From assembly GCA_002344055.1 (NCBI GenBank), contig DDTH01000002.1:1-64000 (forward strand): DNA of 64,000 nt, read 5' to 3'. Origin of the DNA: Sphingomonadales bacterium UBA2369. GTDB taxonomy: Bacteria > Pseudomonadota > Alphaproteobacteria > Sphingomonadales > Sphingomonadaceae. The first letter of the stretch is position 1. Each line of letters begins with the position of its first letter. The notes below the pieces were generated by a model. The model was given only the letters and a program-made list of their open reading frames with translations, was not told the DNA's origin and did no database searches. Positions 34,511-43,444 of the stretch are shown here, one piece after another. The position numbers and the translations under genes are program-made.

Positions 34511-34712
34511 CGTGCCGACGCCACCCGTGCGGCACGGTGCTGGCTGGGTGGGTCGAGCATGATCGGAGCCATCGAAGCGAGACTAGCATGTCCCGTCCGA
34601 ACGACAATTCGGCTTGCGACTCGCGGCGAAGAAGCGCAGCCTGATCGTTCGGCACCAGACGCGAGCACCGCGTCGCTCTCGCGGTTCGCTTGCGCGAACG
34701 AGGGAGACACTC

Positions 34713-36764
34713 ATGCCCGAAAGACCGGACATTACAGGCGGCGCCAGAGGCGGCGGAACGCGCGCGATCGCGCTCGTGGGCCCCGGCGGGGCTGGCAAGA
34801 CCAGCCTGGCCGAGGCCCTTCTCTTTGCGGCAGGGGCGATCGACCGGCAGGGCGGCGTCGATGCGAAGAACAGCGTCGGCGATGCCAGCCCGGAGGCGCG
34901 GGCGCGCGGCGGATCGACCGAACTGAACCTGATGCGCTTTTCCTATGGCGGCGACGATTATGCGATCGCCGACACGCCGGGTCCGGCGGGCTTCCAGTCG
35001 GACGGGATTCGGGCGGTCGCGGCCTGCGATCTGGCGATCGTCGTGGTCGATCCGGAACAGGACCGGGTGCAGCTGGCCGAGCCGGCCTTGCGCAGGCTGG
35101 AAAAGATGGGCGTGCCGCATCTGATCTTCGTCAACAAGATCGATCAGGCGCGCGGGAGCATTCAGGCGGTGCTCGAGGCGCTGCAGCCGATGAGTGCCAA
35201 CCCGCTGATTGCGCGGCAGATTCCGATCCGGGATGGCGAGAAGATCACCGGTTTCGTCGATCTGGCGCTGGAACGGGCCTTTCACTATCGCGCCGGGCAG
35301 GCGTCCGAGCGGACCGACATTCCAGAGGATCTGAGGGGGCGCGAGCAATCGGCGCGCTTTCACATGCTCGAGCAATTGGCGGATCATGACGATGCGCTCA
35401 TGGAATCCCTGCTGATGGACGAAACGCCGGATGCGGCGACTGTCTATGCGGATCTGGCGAAGGAGACGGGCGGCAATCTGGGTGTGCCGGTGCTGTTCGG
35501 CTCGGCGGCAAAGGGTTTCGGGGTGCGGCGGCTGCTCAAGGCGATAAGGCACGAGGCCCCCGCCCCCGCGGCGACGGCCGAGCGTCTGCTCGCGGAAGGC
35601 CCGGCGGCTTATGTGTTCAAGACCAGCCATGGCGGCGCGATGGGCCGGCTGGCGCTGGCGCGTAGCTTCGGCGGCGGGCTGAAGGAAGGCGCGGAGCTGG
35701 GCAGCGCTGGCGGCGAGCCGGTGCGGATCGGGACTCTTTTCACCGTGCAGGGCGAGAAAGCGGTCAAAGCCAATGAAGCGCGCGAGGGCGATCTGGTCGC
35801 GATCGCGAAGCTGGAGGGCGTCGAGGCCGGACAATGGATCGGCAATGGCAAGGAATTGCCCCCTTCCCCGGCCGAGCCGGACGAAGCGGCGAATTACACG
35901 ATCGCCATCGCCACGCAGGAACGCAAGGATGACGTGCGTTTGTCGACCGCTCTTCACAAATTATGCGAAGAAGACCCGGCGCTGAGCTGGGAGCAGGACG
36001 AGGCGCTGCACGAGACGCGGCTGACCGGCGTCGGCGACGAGCATATCCGCGTGACGCTCGACCGGCTCAAACGACGCTATGGCGTGCCGGTAACGGCCCG
36101 CAAGCCGGCGATCGGCTACAAGGAATCGATCCGCAAGAGCGTGACGCAGCGCGGGCGGCACAAGAAGCAGTCGGGCGGGCACGGCCAGTTCGGCGACGTC
36201 GTGATCGAGGTCCGGCCGCTGCCGCGCGGCGAAGGCTTCCAGTTCAGCGAGAAGATCAGCGGCGGCGTTGTGCCCAAGCAATGGTTCCCGGCGATCGAGG
36301 CGGGGATCAGGGATGCGATGATCAAGGGTCCGCTGGGCTTCCCGGTGGTGGATGTGGCGGTGACGCTGACGGACGGTTCCTACCACAGCGTCGATTCGTC
36401 CGAAATCGCCTTCCGCACCGCCGGGCGGATCGCGATGCACGACGCGCTGACCGCCGCGGCGCCGCATCTGCTGGAGCCGGTGCGGCGGGTGACCATCGTG
36501 TCGCCGGGCACAGCCTCGTCGAAGGTGACTTCCGCCGTCTCCAGCCGGCGCGGGCAGATGCTCGGCATCGACGCGCGCGAAGGCTGGTCGCGCTGGGACC
36601 GGATCGACGCGCTGATCCCGGAGGCGGAGATGACCGGGCTGGATGCGGAGTTGCGCTCACTGAGCCAGGGGCTGGCGAGCTACACATCGGAGTTCGACCA
36701 TCTGGCCGAGCTGAACGGCGTGCTGGCGGAGAAGGTGGTGCAGAAGGAGGTGGAGCCGGCCTGA
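34713..36764 (+). CDS. Elongation factor G-like GTPase (EF-G paralogue)
   Basis: Translational GTPase of 683 aa with the EF-G domain order. The G domain has GPGGAGKTS (23-31), DTPG and NKID. Domain II follows, then III-V including VTQRGRHKKQSGGHGQFGDV and GVVPKQWFPAIEAGI. The G3 motif reads DTPGPAGFQSDG; canonical EF-G has DTPGHVDF, so the catalytic histidine is replaced by proline. This fits the EF-G-like family (a second, divergent EF-G) rather than FusA. No ribosomal protein genes are nearby. AGGGAG precedes the ATG; the frame is open upstream to 34614. Confidence 0.88.
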   Translation: MPERPDITGGARGGGTRAIALVGPGGAGKTSLAEALLFAAGAIDRQGGVDAKNSVGDASPEARARGGSTELNLMRFSYGGDDYAIADTPGPAGFQSDGIRAVAACDLAIVVVDPEQDRVQLAEPALRRLEKMGVPHLIFVNKIDQARGSIQAVLEALQPMSANPLIARQIPIRDGEKITGFVDLALERAFHYRAGQASERTDIPEDLRGREQSARFHMLEQLADHDDALMESLLMDETPDAATVYADLAKETGGNLGVPVLFGSAAKGFGVRRLLKAIRHEAPAPAATAERLLAEGPAAYVFKTSHGGAMGRLALARSFGGGLKEGAELGSAGGEPVRIGTLFTVQGEKAVKANEAREGDLVAIAKLEGVEAGQWIGNGKELPPSPAEPDEAANYTIAIATQERKDDVRLSTALHKLCEEDPALSWEQDEALHETRLTGVGDEHIRVTLDRLKRRYGVPVTARKPAIGYKESIRKSVTQRGRHKKQSGGHGQFGDVVIEVRPLPRGEGFQFSEKISGGVVPKQWFPAIEAGIRDAMIKGPLGFPVVDVAVTLTDGSYHSVDSSEIAFRTAGRIAMHDALTAAAPHLLEPVRRVTIVSPGTASSKVTSAVSSRRGQMLGIDAREGWSRWDRIDALIPEAEMTGLDAELRSLSQGLASYTSEFDHLAELNGVLAEKVVQKEVEPA

Positions 36765-36805
36765 CGCCGGTTCGCCTGATACGCGAATGGCGGTAAGGGG
36801 TACGG

Positions 36806-37912
36806 ATGTACGACATCCAGACCCCTGCCCTGCTGCTCGACCGGCCGAGGCTTGAGCGGAACATTGCGCGTCTGAAGGCGCGGCTCGACGGGCTGGGCGT
36901 CGGCCTGCGTCCGCATATGAAGACTGCCAAGAGCGTCGATGTGCTGCGGCTGGTCGGGGCAGAGGCGATCACCGTATCGACGCTGGCGGAGGCGGAGGCG
37001 TTCGCGGCGGCTGGTGCCACGGACATTCTCTATGCGGTCGGGCTGGCGCCGGCGAAGATCGGGCGGGTGCGGGCGATCCGGGCGCGCGGGATCGAGCTTT
37101 CGGTGATTGTCGACAATGTCGCCGCGGCGGAAGCGATTGCGGCGAGTGTGGGGCCGCCGGTGCCGGTGCTGATCGAGATCGACACGGATGGCTGCCGGGC
37201 GGGTGTGTCGCCTGACCATGTATCGACGCTGGTGGCGATCGGCCGGGCGCTCAAAGGCGGCGCGGAACTGCGTGGCGTCATGACGCATGGCGGCGGCAGT
37301 TACGATGAACCGGGTGAGGCGGCGCATATTGCGGCGGCGGAGCAGGAACGCGCCGGGGTGGTTGCAGCGGCGGAGGCCCTGCGGGCGGCGGGATTGCCCT
37401 GCCCAATCGTGTCGGTGGGGTCGACGCCGACGGCTTATGCGGCGCGCGACCTGCGTGGCGTTACCGAAGTGCGCGCGGGCGTCTATATGTTCGGCGATCT
37501 GGTGCAGGCGGGGCTTGGCGTGATCGGGGTCGATGAGATCGCGCTCAGCGTGCTGGCGAGCGTGATCGGGCATCGGCGGGACAAGGGGTGGATTTTGGTC
37601 GATGCGGGCTGGACGGCCCTGTCACGCGACCGGGGCACGGCGGGACAGGACGTGGATCAGGGCTACGGCCTGGTCTGCGCCGCCGACGGGACGCCCTGGT
37701 CCGGCGTGATCGTCGAGAGCGTCAATCAGGAGCATGGCATCATCGCCGTGCGGCCGGGATCGGGCGCGACGCTGCCTGAACTGGCGGTGGGCGATCAGGT
37801 CCGCATCCTGCCCAATCACGCCTGCGCCACCGCGACCCAGCATGACCGGTATCATGTGATCGGCGCGGACGGCGCGGCCGAGGCGGTCTGGCCGCGCTTC
37901 GGGGGCTGGTGA
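36806..37912 (+). CDS. DSD1-family PLP enzyme (D-serine/D-threo-hydroxyaspartate dehydratase-like)
   Basis: Fold-type III PLP enzyme of 368 aa. The PLP lysine is K39 in LRPHMKTAKS. The N-terminal alanine-racemase-like barrel ends near residue 240. The DSD1-type C-terminal domain carries zinc ligands H338 and C340 in PNHACATATQHDRYHV. These features match eukaryotic-type D-serine dehydratase and D-threo-3-hydroxyaspartate dehydratase, which eliminate ammonia or water from beta-hydroxy D-amino acids; exact specificity is not readable. It lies 41 bp after the EF-G-like gene. Confidence 0.88.
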   Translation: MYDIQTPALLLDRPRLERNIARLKARLDGLGVGLRPHMKTAKSVDVLRLVGAEAITVSTLAEAEAFAAAGATDILYAVGLAPAKIGRVRAIRARGIELSVIVDNVAAAEAIAASVGPPVPVLIEIDTDGCRAGVSPDHVSTLVAIGRALKGGAELRGVMTHGGGSYDEPGEAAHIAAAEQERAGVVAAAEALRAAGLPCPIVSVGSTPTAYAARDLRGVTEVRAGVYMFGDLVQAGLGVIGVDEIALSVLASVIGHRRDKGWILVDAGWTALSRDRGTAGQDVDQGYGLVCAADGTPWSGVIVESVNQEHGIIAVRPGSGATLPELAVGDQVRILPNHACATATQHDRYHVIGADGAAEAVWPRFGGW

Positions 37913-37955
37913 TCCCTATCCTCAACCGTTCAGGCTGCGCGGGGCTGGTGAGCGG

Positions 37956-39290
37956 TCAGTGATTCTCCTTCGGGGTGATGAACGGCTCCGGCGGTGATTC
38001 CGGGACCGGCGCGGCAACGATATTTTCCTCGCCGCGCGAGACCATGGTGGCAATGGCGAGGTCGCCGGTCACGTTCAGCGTGGTGCGGCACATGTCGAGC
38101 AGGCGGTCGACGCCGAGGACGAGGCCGATCCCTTCCGGCGGCACACCGACCATGCCGAGGATGATCGCCACCACCGGCAGCGAGCCGGCCGGCACGCCCG
38201 CCGTGCCGATGCCGGCCAGGATGCACATCAGCAGGACTGTGATCTGCTGCCACAGATCGAGATGCACACCGAAGAACTGGGCGAGGAAGAGGACGGTGAC
38301 GCCTTCGAAGATGGCGGTGCCGTTCTGGTTGGCGGTGGCGCCGATGGTGAGCACGAAGCGAGCGACCGGGCCGGGTAGCTTCAGATTCTCGTCCGCAACC
38401 TTCAGCGAGGTCGGCAAGGTGGCATTGGACGAGGCAGTCGAGAAAGCGACGACCATCGCTTCGCGGATGTCGCGGAAGAAGCCCAAAGGCGATTTGCCGG
38501 CAATGACCGCGACCGCGATCGGATAGACAACGAACATCTGCAGGCCGAGCGCGAGCAGCACGACGCCGACATAGATTGCGAGCGTCGCCAGCAGATTCCA
38601 GCCGAAGATCGCGGCGAGATTGAACATGAAGCAGGCGATGGCGATCGGCGCGAGCCGGATGACGATGGAGACCAGCTTCATCGTCACCTGGAAGATACCC
38701 TCGATCGATTCCTGAAGGCGGTTCGAGGTCGGGGTGTTCACCAGCAGCAAGCCGATGCCGAAGAACAGAGCGAAGAACATCACCGCCAGGATGTCGTTGG
38801 CCGAAGCGGCGGTGACGACATTGGTGGGGATGATGGCGAGGACCGCGGCGACACCCTGCGGTCTTTCCTCCTGCGCGGAAATGATCGAGCCGGCATTGCC
38901 GCGGCCCTGCTCGAGCAGGGCCTGCGCCTGCGCCTGATCGATGCCGGCGCCCGGCTGGAAGAGGTTGGCGACGGCCAGCGCGAGGATCACAGCGATCGAG
39001 GACAGCAGGACGGTGTACATCAGCGTCTTGAGCCCGACCCGCTTCAGCGAGCGGATATCGCCCATTTCCGCGATGCCGACGACCAGAGCGGCGAACAGCA
39101 AGGGGATGACCAGCATGAACAGCAGGCGCAGGAACACCTGCCCGATCGGGCCGGTAACGTAGGTTGTGACGATCTGCACCCATTCGGCATTCGTTTGGGT
39201 GGCGTAGACGAAGAGGCCGCCGAACAGGCCGACCAGGAAGCCGATCAGCATCTGCATCTGCAGCGAGATGCCGCCCTTGCTTTCGACCAT
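37956..39290 (-). CDS. Dicarboxylate/amino acid:cation symporter (DAACS family)
   Basis: Secondary transporter of 444 aa with the GltPh-type architecture. Hydrophobic segments fill most of the chain. The hairpin-1 serine-rich motif is FSTASSNATLPTSL, TM7 carries GATANQNGTAIFEG, and TM8 has the substrate-arginine region VDRLLDMCRTTLNVTGD. It imports C4-dicarboxylates or acidic amino acids with Na+ or H+. It is convergent with the DSD1-type enzyme (43 bp apart) and divergent from the TIR gene (109 bp). Confidence 0.93.
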   Translation of the reverse strand: MVESKGGISLQMQMLIGFLVGLFGGLFVYATQTNAEWVQIVTTYVTGPIGQVFLRLLFMLVIPLLFAALVVGIAEMGDIRSLKRVGLKTLMYTVLLSSIAVILALAVANLFQPGAGIDQAQAQALLEQGRGNAGSIISAQEERPQGVAAVLAIIPTNVVTAASANDILAVMFFALFFGIGLLLVNTPTSNRLQESIEGIFQVTMKLVSIVIRLAPIAIACFMFNLAAIFGWNLLATLAIYVGVVLLALGLQMFVVYPIAVAVIAGKSPLGFFRDIREAMVVAFSTASSNATLPTSLKVADENLKLPGPVARFVLTIGATANQNGTAIFEGVTVLFLAQFFGVHLDLWQQITVLLMCILAGIGTAGVPAGSLPVVAIILGMVGVPPEGIGLVLGVDRLLDMCRTTLNVTGDLAIATMVSRGEENIVAAPVPESPPEPFITPKENH

Positions 39291-39399
39291 TCCGCTAAGC
39301 CCCTTTTGCGCGTGTCTTTTGTGCGGGCGATGCGTCCACCTTTGGCGCGCTTTGTCAACGGGTGGGCGAGCGCACGCGGCTCTGTTATGACTTCAGGCG

Positions 39400-40071
39400 A
39401 TGGCGGAAATCTTCCTTTCCTATTCCCGCGCGAACGAGGCCCAGGCGCGGACGGTGGCCGACGGAATCGAGGCCGAGGGCCGCAGCCTGTGGTGGGACCG
39501 GCGGCTGGCGGCGGGCGCGGACTATGGCAGCGTGATCGAGCGCGAGATCGAAGCGGCGGACAAGGTGGTGGTCGCCTGGTCCGCGACGGCCCGCGATTCG
39601 CTTTGGGTACGGGCGGAGGCGAATGAGGCGCTGGACCGCAACAAACTCGTGCAGATCAATTTCGACGGGACGAAGCCGCCGCTGCCGTTCAACATGCTGC
39701 ACTTTCTGGACTTTCGCGGCTGGACCGGCGCGCGTGAGCAGGCGCCCTGGCCGGCGCTGAAGCGCGAACTGAACGGTGCGGCGGGCGGTCCGCCTGTGGA
39801 GGTGGAGACGCGCCGGCCCGATCCGGGCGAGGTGCCGCTGACGGTGGTCCGCGCCTCGCCACTCCAGGGCTTCGGAAAGGTCGCGGCTTTAGGGTGGGCC
39901 GCTCTGGGCGTGGCGATCGTATTGGCGCTGGCGGTGCTGATGGTGGTGCGGCGGCTGATCTCGGCGGAATTGTTCGGCTGGCTCAGCATCGGCGCGGCGG
40001 CGGTGGCGGTCGTGCTGCTGGCGGCGTCGGCCTTCCTGTTGCTGCGGATCAGTGCGATGAGCAGACAATGA
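39400..40071 (+). CDS. TIR-domain protein with two C-terminal TM segments
   Basis: Protein of 223 aa. The N-terminal TIR domain (about 1-125) starts EIFLSYSRANEAQARTVADG and has WWDRRLAAGADYGSVIEREI. The segment SLWVRAEANEALDRN contains E73 at the position of the catalytic glutamate of bacterial NADase TIRs. A Pro-rich linker is followed by two hydrophobic segments (about 165-187 and 193-215), so the TIR domain is tethered to the membrane. It overlaps the next gene by 4 nt (ATGA). It may be a signalling or defence effector; no cyclase, Thoeris or CBASS partner is adjacent. Confidence 0.85.
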   Translation: MAEIFLSYSRANEAQARTVADGIEAEGRSLWWDRRLAAGADYGSVIEREIEAADKVVVAWSATARDSLWVRAEANEALDRNKLVQINFDGTKPPLPFNMLHFLDFRGWTGAREQAPWPALKRELNGAAGGPPVEVETRRPDPGEVPLTVVRASPLQGFGKVAALGWAALGVAIVLALAVLMVVRRLISAELFGWLSIGAAAVAVVLLAASAFLLLRISAMSRQ

Positions 40072-40586
40072 GCCGGATCGCCGCCTTCGTTCGCGCCGCG
40101 CGCGCCTTGCTGTGGATGCAGGTCGGCGCGGGGGTGCTCGCGACCGGCCTGGGCGTCTGGGCGTTCGTGGCGGTACGCGATCTGGCGGCGGAGCGCGACC
40201 TGCTGGCTGATCAAGTGCTGGAATTGCAGCGCGCGCAGCCTGCCGCAGGACCCGCGACGGCGACGCCGACGGGTGTGGCCCCTTCCCCGCTCGATACCGA
40301 AGTGCGTCCGCCGGCGATCATGCCGGTCTATGTGCCGATCGTGACCGGCCCGGCGATAACACCGCCCATTCCACCGGTCGACGCGCCACCACCGCCGGAC
40401 GCGACGCCCGATCCGCCGCCTCCGCAAAACCCGCCGACCGCGGCGGATTGCGCCGGGCCGAATGCCGACCCGCGCCGTTGCCGGCCCGGGCGCTGGAACC
40501 GGCCGGACCGGCCGATCACGATGCAGCCGGTGCCGCAGCCGACCGAGCAGCCACAGCGCGGCAGCGACCCGCCCAGGCCGAATTAA
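40068..40586 (+). CDS. Proline-rich single-TM protein coupled to the TIR gene
   Basis: Protein of 172 aa with no family I recognise. One hydrophobic segment (about 16-38) is followed by a short coiled-coil-like stretch (VRDLAAERDLLADQVLELQR), then a Pro-rich region (about 60-172) with runs such as PPIPPVDAPPPPDATPDPPP. A small Cys pair (DCAGPN..RRCRPG) lies near 130-140. Its ATG overlaps the TIR stop (ATGA), so the two proteins are made together. Its TAA shares TTAA with the stop of the convergent GST gene. Confidence 0.7.
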   Translation: MSRIAAFVRAARALLWMQVGAGVLATGLGVWAFVAVRDLAAERDLLADQVLELQRAQPAAGPATATPTGVAPSPLDTEVRPPAIMPVYVPIVTGPAITPPIPPVDAPPPPDATPDPPPPQNPPTAADCAGPNADPRRCRPGRWNRPDRPITMQPVPQPTEQPQRGSDPPRPN

Positions 40587-41206
40587 GCGTAAGCGTAAGG
40601 CCCGCCCTTCGCGAGGGCGGCGGCGTAAGCGGGCCGGGCATGAATGCGGCCGAGCCATTCGATCAGCTTTGGGCGGCTGGCGTCGAGACCGGCGCGGGTC
40701 TTCGCGGCCTCGAGCGGGAAACTCATCATCACGTCCGCTGCGGTGAAGGCATCGCCCGCGAACCAGTCGCGCGCCGCGAGTTCCGCCTCGCAATAATCGA
40801 GATGGACGTCGATCATCGGCTGGAACTTCTTCTGCGCGGTCTTGCCGAGCAGGGGAATGCGGCCGAGCACCAGCTTCGTGAACAGAGGCGGCATCAGCGA
40901 GCCTTCGGCATAATGGAGGAAGTGGCGGTAGCGGCGCGCGGCGTCAGGATCGGCGGGGGCGCCGAGCTGGCCGGTCTTCGCGACGAGATATTCGACGATC
41001 GCGCCGGTCTCGGCGATCACTGTGCCTTCATCCTCGATCACCGGCGATTTGCCGAGCGGGTGGATTGCGCGCAGCTCCGGCGGGGCAAGCATCGTCTTCG
41101 CGTCGCGCTTGTAGGCGCGGATTTCATAGGGAAGGCCGAGTTCCTCGAGCAGCCAGAGCACGCGCTGCGAACGGCTATGTTCGAGATGGTGGACGATGAT
41201 CGTCAT
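40583..41206 (-). CDS. Glutathione S-transferase family protein
   Basis: Protein of 207 aa with the two-domain GST fold. The thioredoxin-like N-terminus begins TIIVHHLEHSRSQRVLWLLE, with S11 as the likely catalytic serine. The glutathione-binding cis-Pro and ESxA-like elements are KSPVIEDEG and IAETGAIVEYL. The helical C-terminal domain contains FTAADVMMSFPLE. I start it at the ATG at 41206, which overlaps the upstream methyltransferase stop by 4 nt; the open frame to 41464 lies inside that gene. Confidence 0.92.
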   Translation of the reverse strand: MTIIVHHLEHSRSQRVLWLLEELGLPYEIRAYKRDAKTMLAPPELRAIHPLGKSPVIEDEGTVIAETGAIVEYLVAKTGQLGAPADPDAARRYRHFLHYAEGSLMPPLFTKLVLGRIPLLGKTAQKKFQPMIDVHLDYCEAELAARDWFAGDAFTAADVMMSFPLEAAKTRAGLDASRPKLIEWLGRIHARPAYAAALAKGGPYAYA

Positions 41207-42036
41207 GGCGTTCCTTTCGGCAAGGCGGTGGCGGTCCAGAGCCAGGCGGCGGCGGGGAAATCGACGGTGCCACCGGCAAGGCGGGCCTGGCAGATGCCGG
41301 CCACCGCTTCGAGCAGCTTCGGGCGATCCGCCTCCGCCATCTCCAGCAGCGCGCGGGCCGCAGGGCCGATCCGGCTGAGAAAGGCGACGGCGTCGGCGAC
41401 CGGATCCGGACCCTCTCCGGCGCGAAAGGCGAAATCGACGGGTTCGGCCTGAATGCCTGTCCACCCTGCCTTGGCGAGCATGTCGCTCACGCGGGCTTCA
41501 TCGGCGAAGGCGAAGGGGCCGGGCTGATCGGCGGGCGGCGGGGCTTCCCCGAACAGAGGGGCGAAATCGCGGGCGAAGCTGTTGAGTGACCAGTCGCGGA
41601 AGCAGGTAAAGACCAGATGCGCGCCGGGGGCGGCCGAGGCGTGGAAGGCGGTAAAGGCCGCCAGCGGGTCCGGAAAAAACATGACGCCATGACGCGAGAG
41701 GTACAGGTCGATCGGAGCGACCGCGGCCGCCGCGGCGACGGCGTCTCCCGCGACGAAATCGAGATTGGGGCGTTCGGAGCGCCCTCGCGCGGCGGCGAGC
41801 AGGTCTTCGGATATGTCGGCGCCGGTGATGGCGAGCCGGGGACGCAGGTCCGCCAGTGCGATGGCCGTCTCGCCCGCGCCGCAGCCGATGTCGAGCGCGC
41901 GGCCCTCCTGCGGGGCTGTTGCGTCGAGTGAAGCGACCAGCGTGCGGGTAAGCGATGCGAAGGCGCGGTCGGTCCGCCGCCATTCATCGGCCCATGCGCG
42001 GCCCACGCGGCCGATCCATTCTGCGCTGTTCGTCAT
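41203..42036 (-). CDS. Class I SAM-dependent methyltransferase
   Basis: Protein of 277 aa with motif I LDIGCGAGETAIAL (about 48-61), the acidic residue after motif II (ITGADISEDLL), FVAGDAVAAAA and a motif-IV-like LYLSRHGVMFFPD. This resembles UbiE/Methyltransf_11-type enzymes. The substrate is unknown. The start at 42036 is supported by MTNSAEWIGRVGRAWADEWR being the beginning of recognisable family sequence. It is coupled to the GST gene, and its start codon abuts the divergent Bcr/CflA MFS region. Confidence 0.88.
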   Translation of the reverse strand: MTNSAEWIGRVGRAWADEWRRTDRAFASLTRTLVASLDATAPQEGRALDIGCGAGETAIALADLRPRLAITGADISEDLLAAARGRSERPNLDFVAGDAVAAAAAVAPIDLYLSRHGVMFFPDPLAAFTAFHASAAPGAHLVFTCFRDWSLNSFARDFAPLFGEAPPPADQPGPFAFADEARVSDMLAKAGWTGIQAEPVDFAFRAGEGPDPVADAVAFLSRIGPAARALLEMAEADRPKLLEAVAGICQARLAGGTVDFPAAAWLWTATALPKGTP

Positions 42037-42100
42037 GGGAAAGGCAGTGACGCTGGCTTGGGGGCTTGTCCAGCGGGCGCGAAGCGGCCACGTGGCCGCG

Positions 42101-43369
42101 GTGACTTCCTCCCCCACCCCTGCCCGCTCGAGCGGCCTCGGCACGCGCGAGTTCGTGGCGCTGATGGCGGCGTTGATGGCGTCGAACGCGCTGGCCATCG
42201 ATTCCATGCTGCCGGCATTGCCCGCGATCGGCGAGGCGCTGGGTGTGATGGACGAGAACAGACGGCAGGTGGTGGTCACCGCCTACCTGATCGGCTTCGG
42301 CGCGGCGCAATTGCTGTACGGGCCGCTGTCCGACCGTTTCGGCCGCAAATGGCTGCTGGCCGGGAGCCTGTTCTTCTACGGCGCCTTCGGGCTGGCGGCG
42401 GGCTTCGCCTCGAGCTTCGAGATGTTGCTGGGTATCCGCTTCCTGCAAGGTGTGGCGGCGGCGGCGACGCGGGTGCTGGTCGTGTCCGTGGTGCGCGACC
42501 TGTATGCCGGCCCGGCCATGGCGCGGATCATGTCCATCACGATGATCGTGTTCATGATCGTGCCGGTGCTCGCGCCGGCGCTGGGCCAAGGGGTGCTGGC
42601 GATCGGCACATGGCGGGAAATATTCTATTTTCTGGGCATTTACGGCGCGATCCTGGCGGTGTGGATGACGTTACGGCTGAAGGAGACGCTGCCGTTGGAA
42701 GCGCGCCGGCCCTTGTCGGCGCGGAGCATCGGCGAGGCGGCGTGGGAGACGCTGCGCACTCGCCAGTCGATCGGCAACACGCTGGCCCTGACCATGCTGC
42801 TCGGCGGGCTGTTCGCCTTCATCAATTCGATCCAGCAGATCGTGTTCGACGTGTTCGGGCAGCCCGAGATGCTCGGCCTGGTCTTTGCCTGCGTCGCCGG
42901 GCCGATGGCGATCAGTTCCTACGCCAATTCGCGGCTGGTGATGCGTTACGGTTCGCGGCGGCTGCTGCTGATCGCGCTTTCGGGTTTTACCGCGATGGCG
43001 GCCATTCACCTGACCGTGGCGGAAATCTGGTCCGAAAGTCTCTGGCTGTTCGTCGCGCTGCAGGCGGGGACGATGATCTTCTTCGGCATGGTCGGCGCGA
43101 ATGCCGGCGCGCTGGCGATGGAGCCGCTGGGCCATGTCGCGGGTACGGCCTCGTCATTGCAGGGGATGATCACGACGATCGGCGGCGCGGGAGCGGGCTT
43201 TGCCATCGGACAGAGTTTCGACGGGACGACGATCCCGTTCCTGATCGGTTTCACGTCATGCGGCGTGACGGCCCTGCTGTTGGCTTTCTGGGCGAACCGT
43301 CCGCCGTCGGCGGACACGCATGACGAGGCCGAAATCGACGTGAAGGAAATGGAGACGCGGCCGGCCTGA
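42101..43369 (+). CDS. Bcr/CflA-family multidrug MFS transporter
   Basis: Transporter of about 422 aa with about 12 hydrophobic segments. It has the Bcr/CflA markers SNALAIDSMLPALPAIGEAL (TM1), GPLSDRFGRKWLL (loop 2-3) and LQGVAAAATRVLVVSVVRDL. The start is uncertain: an ATG at 42035 would overlap the methyltransferase start (CATG) and add a non-conserved tail. I prefer the GTG at 42101, which gives a normal N-terminus and leaves 64 bp for a promoter. It is convergent with recA across a strong hairpin. Confidence 0.87.
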   Translation: MTSSPTPARSSGLGTREFVALMAALMASNALAIDSMLPALPAIGEALGVMDENRRQVVVTAYLIGFGAAQLLYGPLSDRFGRKWLLAGSLFFYGAFGLAAGFASSFEMLLGIRFLQGVAAAATRVLVVSVVRDLYAGPAMARIMSITMIVFMIVPVLAPALGQGVLAIGTWREIFYFLGIYGAILAVWMTLRLKETLPLEARRPLSARSIGEAAWETLRTRQSIGNTLALTMLLGGLFAFINSIQQIVFDVFGQPEMLGLVFACVAGPMAISSYANSRLVMRYGSRRLLLIALSGFTAMAAIHLTVAEIWSESLWLFVALQAGTMIFFGMVGANAGALAMEPLGHVAGTASSLQGMITTIGGAGAGFAIGQSFDGTTIPFLIGFTSCGVTALLLAFWANRPPSADTHDEAEIDVKEMETRPA

Positions 43370-43401
43370 GGTTCGACAAGGCTCGCCCGGCTGTCCTCCC
43401 C

Positions 43402-43444
43402 GCTCCGCCTTCGCGGAGCTGCCCCTCCCGCACGGCGGGAGGGG
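43402..43444. repeat. Double-hairpin intergenic repeat (sphingomonad type)
   Basis: Two adjacent perfect hairpins: GCTCCGC-CTTC-GCGGAGC (43402-43419) and a 10-bp stem CCCCTCCCGC-ACG-GCGGGAGGGG (43422-43444). Just before them, TTCGACAAGGCTCGCCCGGC at about 43373-43392 resembles part of the repeat at 56416-56505. This pattern recurs between genes in sphingomonad genomes as I recall. Confidence 0.7.

Noticed and set aside
33999..35957. 652-codon minus-strand open frame
   Set aside because: It spans the antisense of the EF-G-like gene and part of the M50 gene. Composition is skewed and no motif is present.
42035..42100. ATG 42035 as start of the Bcr/CflA transporter
   Set aside because: It shares bases with the start codon of the divergent methyltransferase and leaves no promoter for either gene; the GTG at 42101 gives a normal N-terminus.
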